DNA from: Panopea generosa
Taxonomy: Eukaryota > Mollusca > Bivalvia > Adapedonta > Hiatellidae
Assembly: GCA_029582155.1 (NCBI GenBank)
Contig: CM055895.1
Coordinates: 44,159,578-44,223,577, forward strand
DNA length: 64,000 nucleotides
Reading direction: 5' to 3'
Position numbers and translations under genes: made by a program. Every line of letters starts with the position of its first letter. The stretch's first letter is position 1. Of this stretch, positions 23,780 to 36,395 are shown in pieces. Under the pieces are notes generated by a model, which saw nothing but the letters and a program-made list of their open reading frames with translations, did no database searches and was not told where the DNA came from.

Positions 23780-24404
23780 TAGGAGCGGCCCAAAAATATA
23801 AAAAATCAGAATTTTCAAATTTCATTTTGTTAAGAAACAGTCAATCATATATGTTCGTATATGGCATAAATTATCCCTATAAGTAAATGTTTGAATGTTA
23901 TACTAACTCAGGGGGTAGTATTTATAGGGCTCTGTAAGAGGACTAACAAAGAGCTTTACAAAGGGATAATGTGGTAAAATGAAAAATTCTAATTTTTTCA
24001 CCCATTTGTGCAAATTTATTATACAGTTTGAGATTTGTCATTTAGTCATAACTAAAACGTTCTAGTTCATTAAAAAGAATCGAATTTCCATTTGGATGAG
24101 ATGAAGTTCCAACAGTATTAAAACTGGTCACTCAAATTGGCTCATATTTGATGTTATTATCAATCGTGAGTAGGAATTTGATGTGTGTACACGCTAAGGG
24201 GTTGGAATATATTGGTGCCCAGTAAGCGGAATTTGAGTTTCTCATAGAAATGTTATCATAGGTAAGCAGAAAATTATTATTTTTCCTCCATTTTTGTAAA
24301 ATGTATTTACTTTAAGATCTGGAGCATCACAATCGACTTTCCAAAGGACGACAGGAGGGCCCTTATATGGTAAAAGTTTGCATGTTTCAAAATTATTTTT
24401 TAAA
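23780..24404 (+). repeat. degenerate repeat with ~290-bp units
   Basis: Phrases of the type 'ggggt(t)agaatgtata..ggccctgt' recur at about 23905, 24195, 24485 and 24778, a spacing of 285-295 bp. They run on into the larger repeat that starts at 24405. The repeats are old and diverged. Confidence 0.5.
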
Positions 24405-27190
24405 CAATTGGTCAGTCACATATGTTTATAATTGATATAAATCATTCCTTTAAATAGAGGTTTTGAAGTTATCACAAGACAAGGGGGTTAGAATGTATAG
24501 GGGCCCTGTCAGGGAATGTTGAGTCTTATATACAGATACTAAGAAACGAAAAATTCCTATTAATTAATCCATGTGTTCAATAACTTCATAGTATGAGATT
24601 TGAAGCATTGTTCAGAATAAGTAAATAAAATTAGGTTCGAAAAGGGTAATTGAATTAAAAACGAAATGAATTGAAATGGTCAAATGCATTGCTTTCAATA
24701 ACCGATATGTCAGTCTTGTTGATATTTGATGTAAATTATCCTTACAATAGCTAAGTGACTGAAATTTCTGCAAATTAAGGGTTAGGATGTATAATGGCCC
24801 TCTTAGGCGATTTTTACTTTTACATAGACTTATTATGGGCATTTTTTTCTTTTGCATCCATATTACAAATGTTTTCGAATTTAAAACTTAAAACATTGTC
24901 TGCTCACAACAAAACCTTATGAGTGGGTTTGGAAGTTTGGGAAAATCTAGGGGTTGGGCTGTATATTACAGAAGAATGTTTTTAAAATGTCAATTCAAGC
25001 TAACAAACTATTCGTAAATACAAACATTTTCACTGTCCCATTCATTAACATTAACTTCATCATGCACATTTTTCATTATCTATTAGTATTGTATCTTTGT
25101 AAGCTTAAAAAAGTTTTCAAAAGAAAACTCTTTTGTATCATTTCAAAAATAGTATGTATTGCTAAGTAAACAAGAATATAATACTTGGTATCCCATTTTA
25201 CCTTAAATTTTTATTGAAACACATACGAACAGAATACAATCATACATCTGTTACATAAGTATCGTATACACAAACATGTTACCTATATACGTCCAGCTGT
25301 CACATCAAGGTAATGCTGTTCCAAACGCTATACAAATCATATGGGTCACCATGTACACAACACTGTTTCGATCCATATCTTAACAATGTCACCATTTTAA
25401 TTTATCTTTTGTGGAAAATCTCACTTGTGCATTTAGTGTGAACGTTAAGAAGTGGCTTATGTCCAATATTGAATTCGGTTATGGCATCATTTACTCTTGA
25501 AGGTTACTAAGCGAGATAATCATATTTTAAGAAATATATTGTTTATTTAATACAGAATTGATTTAAAAATGAAGTTCAGCTATGTGGAATTATTCATATT
25601 GTTGATAGAATTGATACAGTTCATATATTATTATGCAGAAAAGAAATAAACTAAAGTATCTGCAGTCTTAACCGCTTGAATGAACCATACTCTAAAGCAT
25701 AGAAATGATACACAATAATTGAGCGGGTGATTTAACGAGGAGAGAGTTTGGATATTCGCTGACTCGGGGGCGTAAGTTTACCCTAAAACTTTTGATCGAT
25801 TTGTCATAAAAACATACTCTGATACATGATTTACTTGTCACTTGGTTGTTATACAAACAAGAAAACACATGTCTAACATGAGACAAATGGCAATAGCAAA
25901 GTTGCACGGCAGCCGCAACACGCACAATCACAATATAAACTATGACAGTATTGTACAATACAAGTATACAAATAAATGATTAGCAGTCATAGCCATTTAG
26001 AAGTAAACATTTTTAAAAAAATGTTAATCAGTAAGAATAGCAGTCAATTTCTATAAAATGAAAGTATATAACGTACTTTTCTTATACAGATTCGTTTAAC
26101 AAAACACAGAAAAAGAAGCATTTATTTTCTCATCATGGGTCGATTTGGATCGAGCTCATCCCCAATTAACTGTACAAAGTTTCATATAAATTTATGCATA
26201 AAGTTGCAAATGACAATTAGCAAATACCATAGTAACCATATTAGCAAATACCATAGTAACCATATTAAAAACGTTTATGTGTTAATAGCGCGTAAATCGG
26301 ATGAATATCTGTATATACCTCTATGTTTAAACCTATTCTTGTGCGGATATGTTCCCCTATATGGCACTAGACTTGTATGATTGACATGTTTAGGCTTAAA
26401 CACAAATCATTCGTATCTTTAACACTTCATACTGTATGTTTAACTTCCTTTGCTTGCTTTAACATGGTTTGCAATGTTACCACAGTTTTATTAATATGTT
26501 GAAGAAATGCTTTGTTTAAACCACTTAATTTTATCATATTCTGTTCTGCTCTAGCAATTCTGTTGTAATAAAAAAGCAAATGAAGTACACACAATAATGG
26601 CACCAAGATTGACATGTTTCACTCACAGTAAACAACAATGGTGTATTCAAAAATGTCGTTACTGATATTTTTCAGCAAGTTCAGTTGATGTTGAAAGACA
26701 TGTTTATTTCATGTTTGTTTCATGTGCTTATTCAAGCGGGAGAACCTCTATAACGCACATCTACTTAATACAGTGTCGGAACGTTGTTTCAAAAGCTGGT
26801 TAAGTGATTATTCGTTTCGAATTTGAAGGCTAGCAATAATTGCGTGACAGCTAATATAATTTATCCAGTAACATGTTGATATTATTAATATAGAATATCA
26901 TTTTTATGCCTTTTTATGCCTTGTGACCAAACACTGACCTGACAGGGTTAGGAGAGCCAAAGACGTTATGAGAGACTTATTTCACGTGGACTAGTAACAG
27001 TATCTGTTAAAAGCAAATATCGCGCCAAAGAACAAATATAGTGGACTATTTTTTATTGTAGTTTAGAGCAAGTGGCAAAGAACAAATATAGCGGACAATC
27101 TTTTATTGGAGTTTAGAGCAAGTTCCAAAGAAAATGTTATGAATAACAGTTTCTTAGGAAAGGAAAATGTGTCAATATCATTATTCCTAA
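24405..27190 (+). repeat. 2.8-kb dispersed repeat, copy 2
   Basis: Collinear with 13368-15669. Extra sequence here includes about 190 bp (25410-25595) and about 270 bp (25795-26062). There is also a short duplication 'agcaaataccatagtaacc' (26218-26265) and a duplicated 50-bp piece near 27015-27110. It ends exactly where the degenerate 20-bp array begins, which suggests that this boundary is a real element end. Confidence 0.85.
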
Positions 27191-29500
27191 AAATCAAATG
27201 TTAACTAAGCAAATTGAATGTCGAGTTGCAATACTGAATGCATAAAATAAGACATTCAAGTGTCGACTATGAAAGAAAATCAAGTGTTGAGATAGAAAAT
27301 TGAATGTCGAGTTACAATACTGAGTATATAAAGTAAGCCAATCAAGTACCGACTACGAAAGAAAATCAAGTGTCAATATAGAAAATTGAATGCCGAGTAA
27401 CAATAATGAGTGTATAAAGTAAGGCAATCAAGTGTCGACTACAAAAGAAAATCAAGTGTCGAGATAGAAAATTGAATGTCGAGTAACAATAATGAGTATA
27501 TAAATTAAGACAATCAAGTGTCGAGATAGAAAATTGAATGTCGAGTAATAATAATTAGTGTATAAAGGAAGGCAGTCAAGTGTCGTCTACAAAAGAAAAT
27601 CAAGTGCCGAGATAGAAAATTCAATGTTGAGTAAGGAAATCAACCGTCGCGTAAGAAAATCAAGTAATGAGTAGAATACAAAATGTATTTTACCAGTATA
27701 AAGGTATTATGATGAACTGAAATAGCATAGGTCTATAGCACTAAGTGTCGAGAAGGAATATAGAATGTCAAGCAAGAAAATTAAGTGTCACGTAGGAAAA
27801 TTAAGTATTATATAAGAAAATCACATGTCGAGTAAAGATTTTGATTACATTAGATTAGAAAATCGAGTGCACAATAAGAAAATCTAGTGTTGAGCAATGA
27901 TGTTGTGTATTGAGTATGAAAAGCTAGCGTTGAGTATTAAAATATAGTGTCTAATAAGGAAATTGAATGCAAGTAAGGATATTGTATCGAGTAAGAAAAT
28001 CAAATATTGGTTAAGGAATTGATTGTCAAGTGAGGATATTGAGTATTAAGTAATAAAATCAAGTGTCGAGAAAGAAATGCAAATGTCACGTATGAAAGAA
28101 AGAAAATCGAATGTCTGGTAAGAAAGTCAAACGTTGCGTAAGAAAATCAAGTACCGAGTAAGAATACGAGACGTTTATTATCAGCCTGACTCTATTGATA
28201 TATTAATCATAAAGGTATAACGGTGAACTAATAGGTTTATAGATCTACGTGTCAAGAAGGAATATTGAGTGTCAAGCAAGAAATTTAAGTTTCACGTAAG
28301 AAAATAAGAATCAAGTAAGAAAATCACATGTCGAATGAATATGTTGAGTATATATAGATTAGAAAATCGAGTGCCTAATGTCTAGTAAGGATGTAGTATA
28401 TGTTGTTAGTAATCTAGTAACGAATAACAAAATCTACTGTCGAATAAGGAAATGAATGTCGAGTAAGGATGTCGAGTATTGACTAAGAAAATTGATGTCG
28501 ACTAAGAAAATCGAATATACAGTAAAGCCTAAGAAATAATTACACTTTCTTGCACAACACAAATGATTGAGCGGATTATTTTTATGATTTAAGTAAGAAA
28601 AGCAAGTGTTGACTAAGATTTTGATGTACGAAAGTCAAGTATTGAGAAAGAAAATTGAATGTTGAGTAAGAAAGTCAAATATTGAGTGTCAAGTAGGGAT
28701 GTTGAGTATCGAGTAAGGAAATTGAGTGTCGAGTGAAAAAGTCAAGTGTCAAGTAAGGGTATGTCTATAGCTCTTAGTGTTGAGAAAGAAGTATCGAGTA
28801 ACAAAACCGAATGTCGAGAATGGATGTTGAGTATAGATTAGAAAAAATTGAGTGTCCAGTAAGAAGTTTTAGTGTCGAGTAATAATTCTGAGCATTGAGT
28901 ATGAAAATCAAGTGTCGAGTTAAATAAATTAAATGTCAAATAAGAATGTTGAGTATCAAGTAAGAAAATTGAATGTTGAGTAAGAAAATCCAGCAATATC
29001 GAGTAATGATATTGGGTATCAAGTACGAAAATAAAGTGTCAAGTACGTAAAAAGTCAAGTTTCAAAATTTGAATATTCAGTAATAAAGTCAAGCATCGCG
29101 TAAGAAACTCGAGTATCAAGTAAGAAAATCAAATGTTCAACTCAGTACTGACTAGGAAAATCGGATTTCAAGTTAGAAAGTCTAGTGTCGACTAAGGATG
29201 TGAAAAAAAATATAGTGTCGAGTAAGACAATCAAGTGTCAATTAAGAAAAACAAGTGTAGAGTAAGGAAATCCAATTTCGAGTGAATATTGTGTAAGAAA
29301 ATTAAGTGATTGGGCGGATTTTTTATGTTTCAAGTAAGAAAATCAAATGACGAGAAAAAAAATGAATGTCAAGTAAGAATGCCAAGCGTTGCGTAAGAAA
29401 ATCAAGTATTGAGTAAAGAAATTGAATGTCAAGTAAGGATGTTGAGTACCAAGTAAGGAAAGTGAATATTGAGTAAGGAAGTTGAGTTTCAAGTTTGTTT
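27191..29500 (+). repeat. degenerate 20-bp minisatellite
   Basis: The stretch is built from variants of 'aatcaagtgtcgagtaagaa' (about 20 bp), more than a hundred copies with heavy divergence. In 27280-27600 the units are organised into a longer period of roughly 90-110 bp ('gataga aaattgaatg' .. 'gtgtataaagtaaggc'). No long open frame exists. Interruptions at 27660-27720, 28165-28240 and 28540-28600 are AT-rich spacers. Confidence 0.85.
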
Positions 29501-29689
29501 CATCCTCTGAAAAACAGGAACCCTTTGATGTAAAAACGTCTAACATATTTCTTACCATAAAATCGAGTTTATATTGATAGATTACACCATCGATATACTA
29601 TTTACTAGGACGATGCAGATTTCTAATAATTGAAGTTCTTAGCTAATGCGAATAGTAAATACAGAGGTAGCAACTAAAACGAAATGTAG

Positions 29690-29972
29690 ATGGATTGATT
29701 AAATATTTAGCGTAATTTTATGCCATCGAGGGCTAACAGACGATCAGTTAACCTTTCCACTCTTTCCTGGGGCCCGACAGGTTATCCAGTACTTGAGCAC
29801 ATTCTTTCTCCGCAAGTAACTGATAACCTTCTCACTTGAATCAGCGGCAAGAGACGAATTACAATACAATGCAATGTCATATATCAATCATCTCATATAC
29901 AGTTGCCGGGCAGTGATTCGAACTTACGACCCATGGATTTGAGGTCAGGCGTGCTACTGACTGAGCTTTCCG
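29690..29972 (-). repeat. SINE family B, minus strand, full length
   Basis: Left end 'gattgattaaatatttagcg' is the reversed tail. The body has 'atcgagggctaacagacgatc' and 'ccgcaagtaactgataacc'. The right end is a reversed tRNA-like head with B box 'gtgattcgaacttacgacc' and A box 'gctactgactgagctttcc'. It is collinear with 55215-55592. Confidence 0.85.
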
Positions 29973-30124
29973 GTAGAAAATAATCAAACGGGGAGACTTT
30001 TATTAACCATGTATCTATCTCGTTGTATGTGTCAACAAGGGTAAGAGCAAGGTTGGGTGCACCCGTACCCATGTTTTAGGACCACACTGACGGCTTCCTG
30101 CTGAACGTTTCAATATATTCAAAT

Positions 30125-30245
30125 GATAATGAGACATATTGTCGAATATCAGACATCACAGAGATTGTTGCTGGGCGGGGATTCGAACTCACGACCCCTG
30201 GATTAAGAGTCGGATGCGATACCGACTAAGCTAATTGGGTCCGGC
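30125..30245 (-). repeat. SINE family B head, minus strand
   Basis: Reversed head with 'ggggattcgaactcacgacc' and 'ataccgactaagctaattgg', lying 160 bp from the previous copy. The 3' body is missing or replaced. Confidence 0.7.
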
Positions 30246-30709
30246 TGGGAATGTTAAAACTCATACATAATGAATACTGTATTCATTAAATATCGAAACG
30301 CATAATTATGCCGTGCTATATATTTTGTTAAAAGGGTGAAGAAAACGACAAAGTTAATAAAGAAAGATTTAGATTTTAATATTTTTCATAGCAACTCATT
30401 TATTTTAAATAATACATTTATAACAGAGCGTAATCACGACCTAGGAACAACATAAAGAAATGGAAGATTATGAAACTTACTTAAGGACTCTCACGTCAAA
30501 CACCAAATTTTGAATAATAAGATATGACTTGGAATAATTCTAATATCTGTCTGTCAAGAGCGTATACGTACAGCAGCTATCTGTATGCAAACATCCAACA
30601 GTGTATTTAAAATCTGGGGATACACGTATTGACAAAGAAAAATAATTCGTTATTTAACCTTAAAAAGAAATTCCTAACCAATCTAATCGTTAGGCAGAGC
30701 AGGGCAGAC
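30246..30709. other. no gene recognised
   Basis: AT-rich, no open frame, no repeat noticed. Confidence 0.4.
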
Positions 30710-31075
30710 TGACGGACGGACGGACGGGCGGACGTTCCGCTAGAAGTGATGTTGTGGGGTGCGGTTTTATATGTTATAAAAACATATTTTTTTCATAAAA
30801 CAAAACAAAACCTTTTTTTTTCTAACCCTTATGTCACAAACCTTGAGATCCAACCCTAATTACACTAAAAAAGAATGAAAAAAGGTGAAAAAAAGTAAAA
30901 GAAAAATGTGTAATAATGGAATTAACCCCACAATGCCATTCTGTACGCATTTCGCACTTGTGGGGTGCACATTTACACCCCACAAGTACAAAAAAAACAA
31001 CACAATGCCATTCTGTACTGGCAACGCAACCCACAACTGCCGCTCCAGACGTACGGGCGGACGGACAGACGGACA
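30710..31075. repeat. GGAC-repeat-flanked block with direct repeat and hairpin
   Basis: A (gacg/ggac)n run at 30710-30737 and a related run at 31050-31073 flank a block. In it an 18-bp sequence (CACAATGCCATTCTGTAC) occurs at 30929 and again at 31001. Between the two is a perfect 12-bp stem, 30956-30967 with 30976-30987, around an 8-nt loop. The overlapping short open frames on both strands here are by-products. Confidence 0.7.
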
Positions 31076-31859
31076 AATTACAATCTTCATGTGTATAATT
31101 CGATTCTCATGTATGGGGTTTTACAAAATCGAAAGAAATTGCGCGACTGCAATTAAAGATTTGTAACCAAGTCTTACATGTTAAATGTACTAATGTAGGT
31201 GTTTATTGGGAATTAGAACGCTATCCATTGTATATAGATTCGTCAAAATGATTAAGTATTGGTTAAAGATATCAATGACTGACAATATTATTTTAAAAAA
31301 TGTATATTATATTATATCTGCATTGGAGTACTGCGAAAAGGGTTGTTTAAATTGGATGTATCGTGTAAAATCTTATTGACTCGAAAATGGTTTGATGTAT
31401 GCGTGAAATAAGCCATTGTTTTCAAATCACAAACCGTACAATGACATTCAAACAACGACTTGTAGATTGTTTTGTTCATCTAGAATTAAAAAAAAAGTAT
31501 TAACATAACTCAAAACTTTGAATATAAACATTATTTAAACATGTTTTGCACTAGAAATTTTCGAAGTTGTATTACAAGATTACGCCTATCTTCTCACTTT
31601 TTAAGAAATGAAACAGAAAGATATTCTAGAGAATGACACGAAATGGTTACCAAGATGTGTGACAGTGTTAAAATTAAATAGAAATTTCATTTTGTATTAA
31701 TATGTCCTAATTATCATGATCTTCGATGCAAATATATTCATAATTGTTATATCCTTGACTTAATGTGTTAAAGTTTATCAATATTCTTCAATAAAAAAAT
31801 AAATCAGAAATTGTTAAATTAATAACGGATCCATTTAAATTATATGAGTATTGAACCGT
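31076..31859. other. AT-rich DNA, no gene recognised
   Basis: Left flank of the 38-bp array. No repeat or coding signal found. Confidence 0.45.
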
Positions 31860-34800
31860 CGATAGTAAATGCGAATACGTGTGGTGGTGTGCGAACGTGA
31901 ACGTATGTGCAAATACGTGTGGTCGTGTGCGAACGTGAACGTATGTGCAAATACGTGTGGAGGTGCACGAACGTGAACATATGTGCAAATATTTGTGGTG
32001 GTGCGCGAACGTGAAATGTGCGAATACGTGTGGTGGTGCGCGAACGTCAACGTATGTGCAAATACATGTGCTCGTGTTCGAACGTGAACATAATTGCGAA
32101 TACTTGTGGTGGTGTGCGAACGTGAATGTATGTGCGAATACGTGTGGTTGTGTGCGAACGTAAACGTATGTGCAAATGTGTGAGGTGGTGCGCAAACGTG
32201 AACTTATGTGCGAATACGTGTGGTGGTGTGCGAATGTGAACGTAGGTGTGAATACGTGTGGTTGGGCGCAAATGTGAACGTATGTGCGATACGTGTGGTG
32301 GTATGCGAACGTGAACGTATGTGCGATACGTGTGGTGGTTTGTGAACGTGAACGTATGTGTGAATACATGTGATGGTGCGCAAACGTGGACGTATGTGCA
32401 ATTACGTGTGGTCGTTTGCAAACGTGAACATATGTGGGATACGTGTGGTGGTGCACGAACGTGAACGTATGTGCGAATACATGTTGTGGTGGGCGAACGT
32501 GAACGTATATGCGAATACGTGTGGTTGAGCGCGAACATGAACGTATGTGCAAATACGTGTGTTGGTGTACGAACGTGAACGTATGTGCGAATACGTGTGG
32601 ACGTATGCGAACGTGAATGTATGTGCGATACGTGTGGTAGTGTGCGAACGTGAACGTATGTGCGAATACGTATGGTGGTGTGCGAACGTGAACGTATGTG
32701 CAAATACTTGTGGTGGTGTGCGAACGTGAACGTATGTTCGATACGTGTGGTGGTGTGCGAACGTGAACGTATGTGCAAATACTTGTGGTGGTGTGCGAAC
32801 GTGAACGTATGTGCGAATTCGTGTGGTGGTGCGCAAACTTAAAAGTATGTGCAAATACATGTGGTGGTGCGCGAACGTGAACGTATTTGAAAATACGTGT
32901 GGTGGTGTGCGAACGTGAACGTATGTGCGAATACGTTAAGTGGTACGCGAACGTGAACGTATGTGCAAATATGTGTGGTGATGTGCAAACGTGAACGCAT
33001 GTGCGAATACGTGTGGTGGTATGCGAACGTGAACGTATGTGCGAATACGTGTGGTCTTGTGCAAACGTAAACGTTTGTGCGAATACGTGTGGTGGTGTGC
33101 GAACGTGAACGTATGTGCGAATAAGTGTGGTCATGTGCGAACGTAAACGTATGTGCAAATACGTGTGGTGGTGTGCGAACGTGAACGTATGTGCGAATAC
33201 GTGTGGCCGTGTGCGAAAGTGAACGTATATGCGAATACGATATGTGGTGTGCGAACGTGGTCGTGTGCGAACGTGAACATATGTGCAAATACGTAAGGTG
33301 ATGTGCGAACGTGAACCTCTGTGCTAATACGTGTGTTGGTGTACGAATCTGAACGTATGTGCGAATACGTGTCGTCGTGTGCGAACGTGAACGTATGTAC
33401 ATATATGTGTGGTCGTGTGCGAACATGAACGTATGTGCAAATCTGTGTGGTGGTGTGCGAACGTGAACGTATGTGCAAATACGTGTGATGGTGTGCGAAC
33501 GTGAACGCATGTGCGAATACGTGTGGTGGTGCGCGAACGTGAACGTATGTGCGAATACGTGGTGTCGTGTGCGAACGTGAACGTATGTGCAAATACGTGT
33601 GGTTGTGTGCGAACGTGAACGTATGTGCGAATACGTGTGGTGGTGCGCAAACGGAACCGTATGTGCGATTACGTCTGGTGGTGTGCAACGTGAACGTGTG
33701 TGCGAATACGTGTTGTGGTGTGCGAACGTGAACGTATGTGCGGATAAGTGTGGTGGTGCGCGAACGTAAACGTATGTGCGAATACGTGTGGTGGTGCCGA
33801 ACGTTAACGTATATGCGAATACATGTGGTTGTGCGGGAACGTGAACATATGTGCGAATACATGTGGTGCTGTGCGAACGTGAACCTATGTGCGAATACGT
33901 GTGGTGGTATGCAAATGTCAACGTATGTGCAATACGTGTGGTGGTGTGCGAACGTGAACGTATTTGCAAATACGTGTGGTGGTGTGCGAACGTGAACGTA
34001 TGTGTGAATACGTTAAGTGGTACGCGAACGTGAACGTATGTGCAAATATGTGTGGTGATGTGCAAACGTGAACGCATGTGCGAATACGTGTGGTGGTATG
34101 CGAACGTGAACGTATGTGCGAATACGTGTGGTCGTGTGCAAACGTAAACGTTTGTGCGAATACGTGTGGTGGTGTGCGAACGTGAACGTATGTGCAAATA
34201 AGTGTGGTCATGTGCGAACGTAAACGTATGTGCAAATACGTGTGGTGGTGTGCGAACGTGAACGTATGTGCGAATACGTGTGGCCGTGTGCGAAAGTGAA
34301 CGTATATGCGAATACGATATGTGGTGTGCGAACGTGGTCGTGTGCGAACGTGAACATATGTGCAAATACGTTAGGTGATGTGCGAACGTGAACCTCTGTG
34401 CTAATACGTGTGTTGGTGTACGAATCTGAACGTATGTGCGAATACGTGTCGTCGTGTGCGAACGTGAACGTATGTACATATATGTGTGGTCGTGTGCGAA
34501 CATGAACGTATGTGCAAATCTGTGTGGTGGTGTGCGAACGTGAACGTTTGTGCAAATACGTGTGATGGTGTGCGAACGTGAACGCATGTGCGAATACGTG
34601 TTGTATTGTGCGAACGTGAACGTATGTGCGAATACGTTAGGTGGTACTCGAACGTGAACGTATGTGCAAATATGTGTGGTGCTGCGCGAACGTGAACGTA
34701 TGTGCAAATACTTGTGGTGGTGTGCGAATGTGAATGCATGTGCGAATACGTGTAGTGGTGTGCGAACGTGAACGTATGTGTGAATACGTTTGGTCTTGTG

Positions 34801-35325
34801 CGAACTTGAACGTTTGTGCAAATACGTGTGGTGGTGTGCGAACGTGAACGTATGTGCGAATACGTGTGATGGTGTGCGGACATGAACGCTTGTGCGAATA
34901 AGTGTGGTCCTGTGCAAACGAACGTGAACGTATATGAGAATACGTGTGGTTGTGTGCGAACGTGAACTTACGTGCGAATACGTGTGTTGGTGTGCGAACG
35001 TGAACGTATGTGCGAATAGGTGTGGTGGTGTGCGAACGTGAACGTATGTGCGAATACATGTGTAGGTGTGCGGACATGAACGTTTGTGCGAATACGTGTT
35101 ATCGTGTGAGAACGAACGTGAACGTATGTGCGAATACGTGTGATTGTGTGCGAACGTGAACGTTTATGCGAATACGTGTGGTGGTGTGCGAACATGAACG
35201 TATGTGCATATATGTGTGGTCGTGTTCGAACGTAAATGTTTGTGCTAATACGTGTGATGGTGCGCGAACGTGAACGTCTGTGAGAATACGTGTGGTGGTG
35301 CGCGAATGTGAACGTAAGTGCGAAT
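31860..35325. repeat. 38-bp minisatellite, about 91 copies
   Basis: Unit 'cgaatacgtgtggtggtgtg' plus 'cgaacgtgaacgtatgtg', 38 bp, repeated about 91 times with scattered variants. It is rich in ACGT and CpG compared with the flanks. Because 38 is not a multiple of 3, each minus-strand frame cycles through all three phases. The consensus minus strand has no stop, giving accidental open frames of up to 692 codons (His/Thr/Arg/Ser-rich, 38-residue period). The block 32880-33525 is repeated at 33957-34602 with shared private variants, a constant offset of 1077 bp, so part of the array was duplicated as a unit. Confidence 0.95.
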
Positions 35326-35989
35326 GTCCATGTTATTCAACTTGCTATGTGTGAATGTGTTTAATTATTTACATGTTACTACAACATTGTAATTTGATGA
35401 GAAAAATTGGTATAATTTATATTAATAAATGTTCATCTTCTCTTTCTTAAAATCAAGTATATATCATCCATCTAAGAAAGTGTTACACCTGTAAGTTTAT
35501 CTTACAGTGAACTTTTATGGAAATCGTTTCATTCAAATTTAAGAATAATTACCATTTATGTAACATCATGTTTTAATGAATTTGTTTTATCAGCCAGGTA
35601 CATTTCTATAAATATATAATTATATCCGCGTTATCATATGTGTGATGACAACTTGATTAACTTATCTGTTCTTGTTTGAACGGCTTTACAATTAATCCAT
35701 GCGGCTATTATTCATTCAAAACTTGTTACTAGGGGAGTGTTGCTAAAATTGGAAAGACCCGCTAAAAGGATTGTTTCCGATTGGTTACTATAGGTCATAT
35801 GTGCCAGTAACATGGTGATTTTTTTAAAGCGCATTAAACACTTTATAGTTATGAAATAGGAGTTAACGGGTTAGGAGTTAGTCGCTAAGAGCGTACTTTA
35901 GTTTCGTTCTACAGTTTTCGAGTTACAACATTCACAATGTAATTTTCAAGGACTCGCCACTATTATCTAGAGATAAAGAAGGTAGAAAT
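35326..35989. other. no gene recognised
   Basis: AT-rich right flank of the array, with no open frame or repeat noticed. Confidence 0.4.
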
Positions 35990-36395
35990 AAAACTTTAGT
36001 TCTGTTTTTCTTCTTTTTTCAGGGTTTTGTACCTCAGTGATTTATTTTTTTCCTAGCATGAGTTAAATGGTCAGTATTTTAGAAATCTCCACTGAAAATT
36101 TGATGCCGATACCAGCTTTCTGGACAATTCTGTGTCATTTCATAATTGTTGGTTCGAACCGCATCGATGACAAATAGTTGACATATTATTACTCAGGGAA
36201 TTAATAGGTCTCACAAAAGCATTTAATTAAAAAAACAACACCTGGTCAATGTATGTTTTTTCCTTTGTAATTGTATATCTTGAACCAGTGAAGAATTTTA
36301 TCCAAGACACCTGCTGTAGATTTTTTTTTTCACTGTGTTTTGGACATAAATGTTACAATGGAGCCCTATGGGAAATGTAATAGTGGTGTGAGAGG
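35990..36395 (+). repeat. 400-bp dispersed repeat, copy 2
   Basis: Collinear with 3057-3456 in the same orientation, with shared phrases 'tcagtgattta', 'gaaaatttgatgccgatacc' and 'ccctatgggaaatgtaatag'. Confidence 0.8.

Noticed and set aside
31788..35195. Long open frames (456 and 692 codons and many shorter ones) over the 38-bp array as protein genes
   Set aside because: They follow from a stop-free 38-bp unit read in cycling frames, several frames are open at once, and there is no start, splice or non-repetitive domain.
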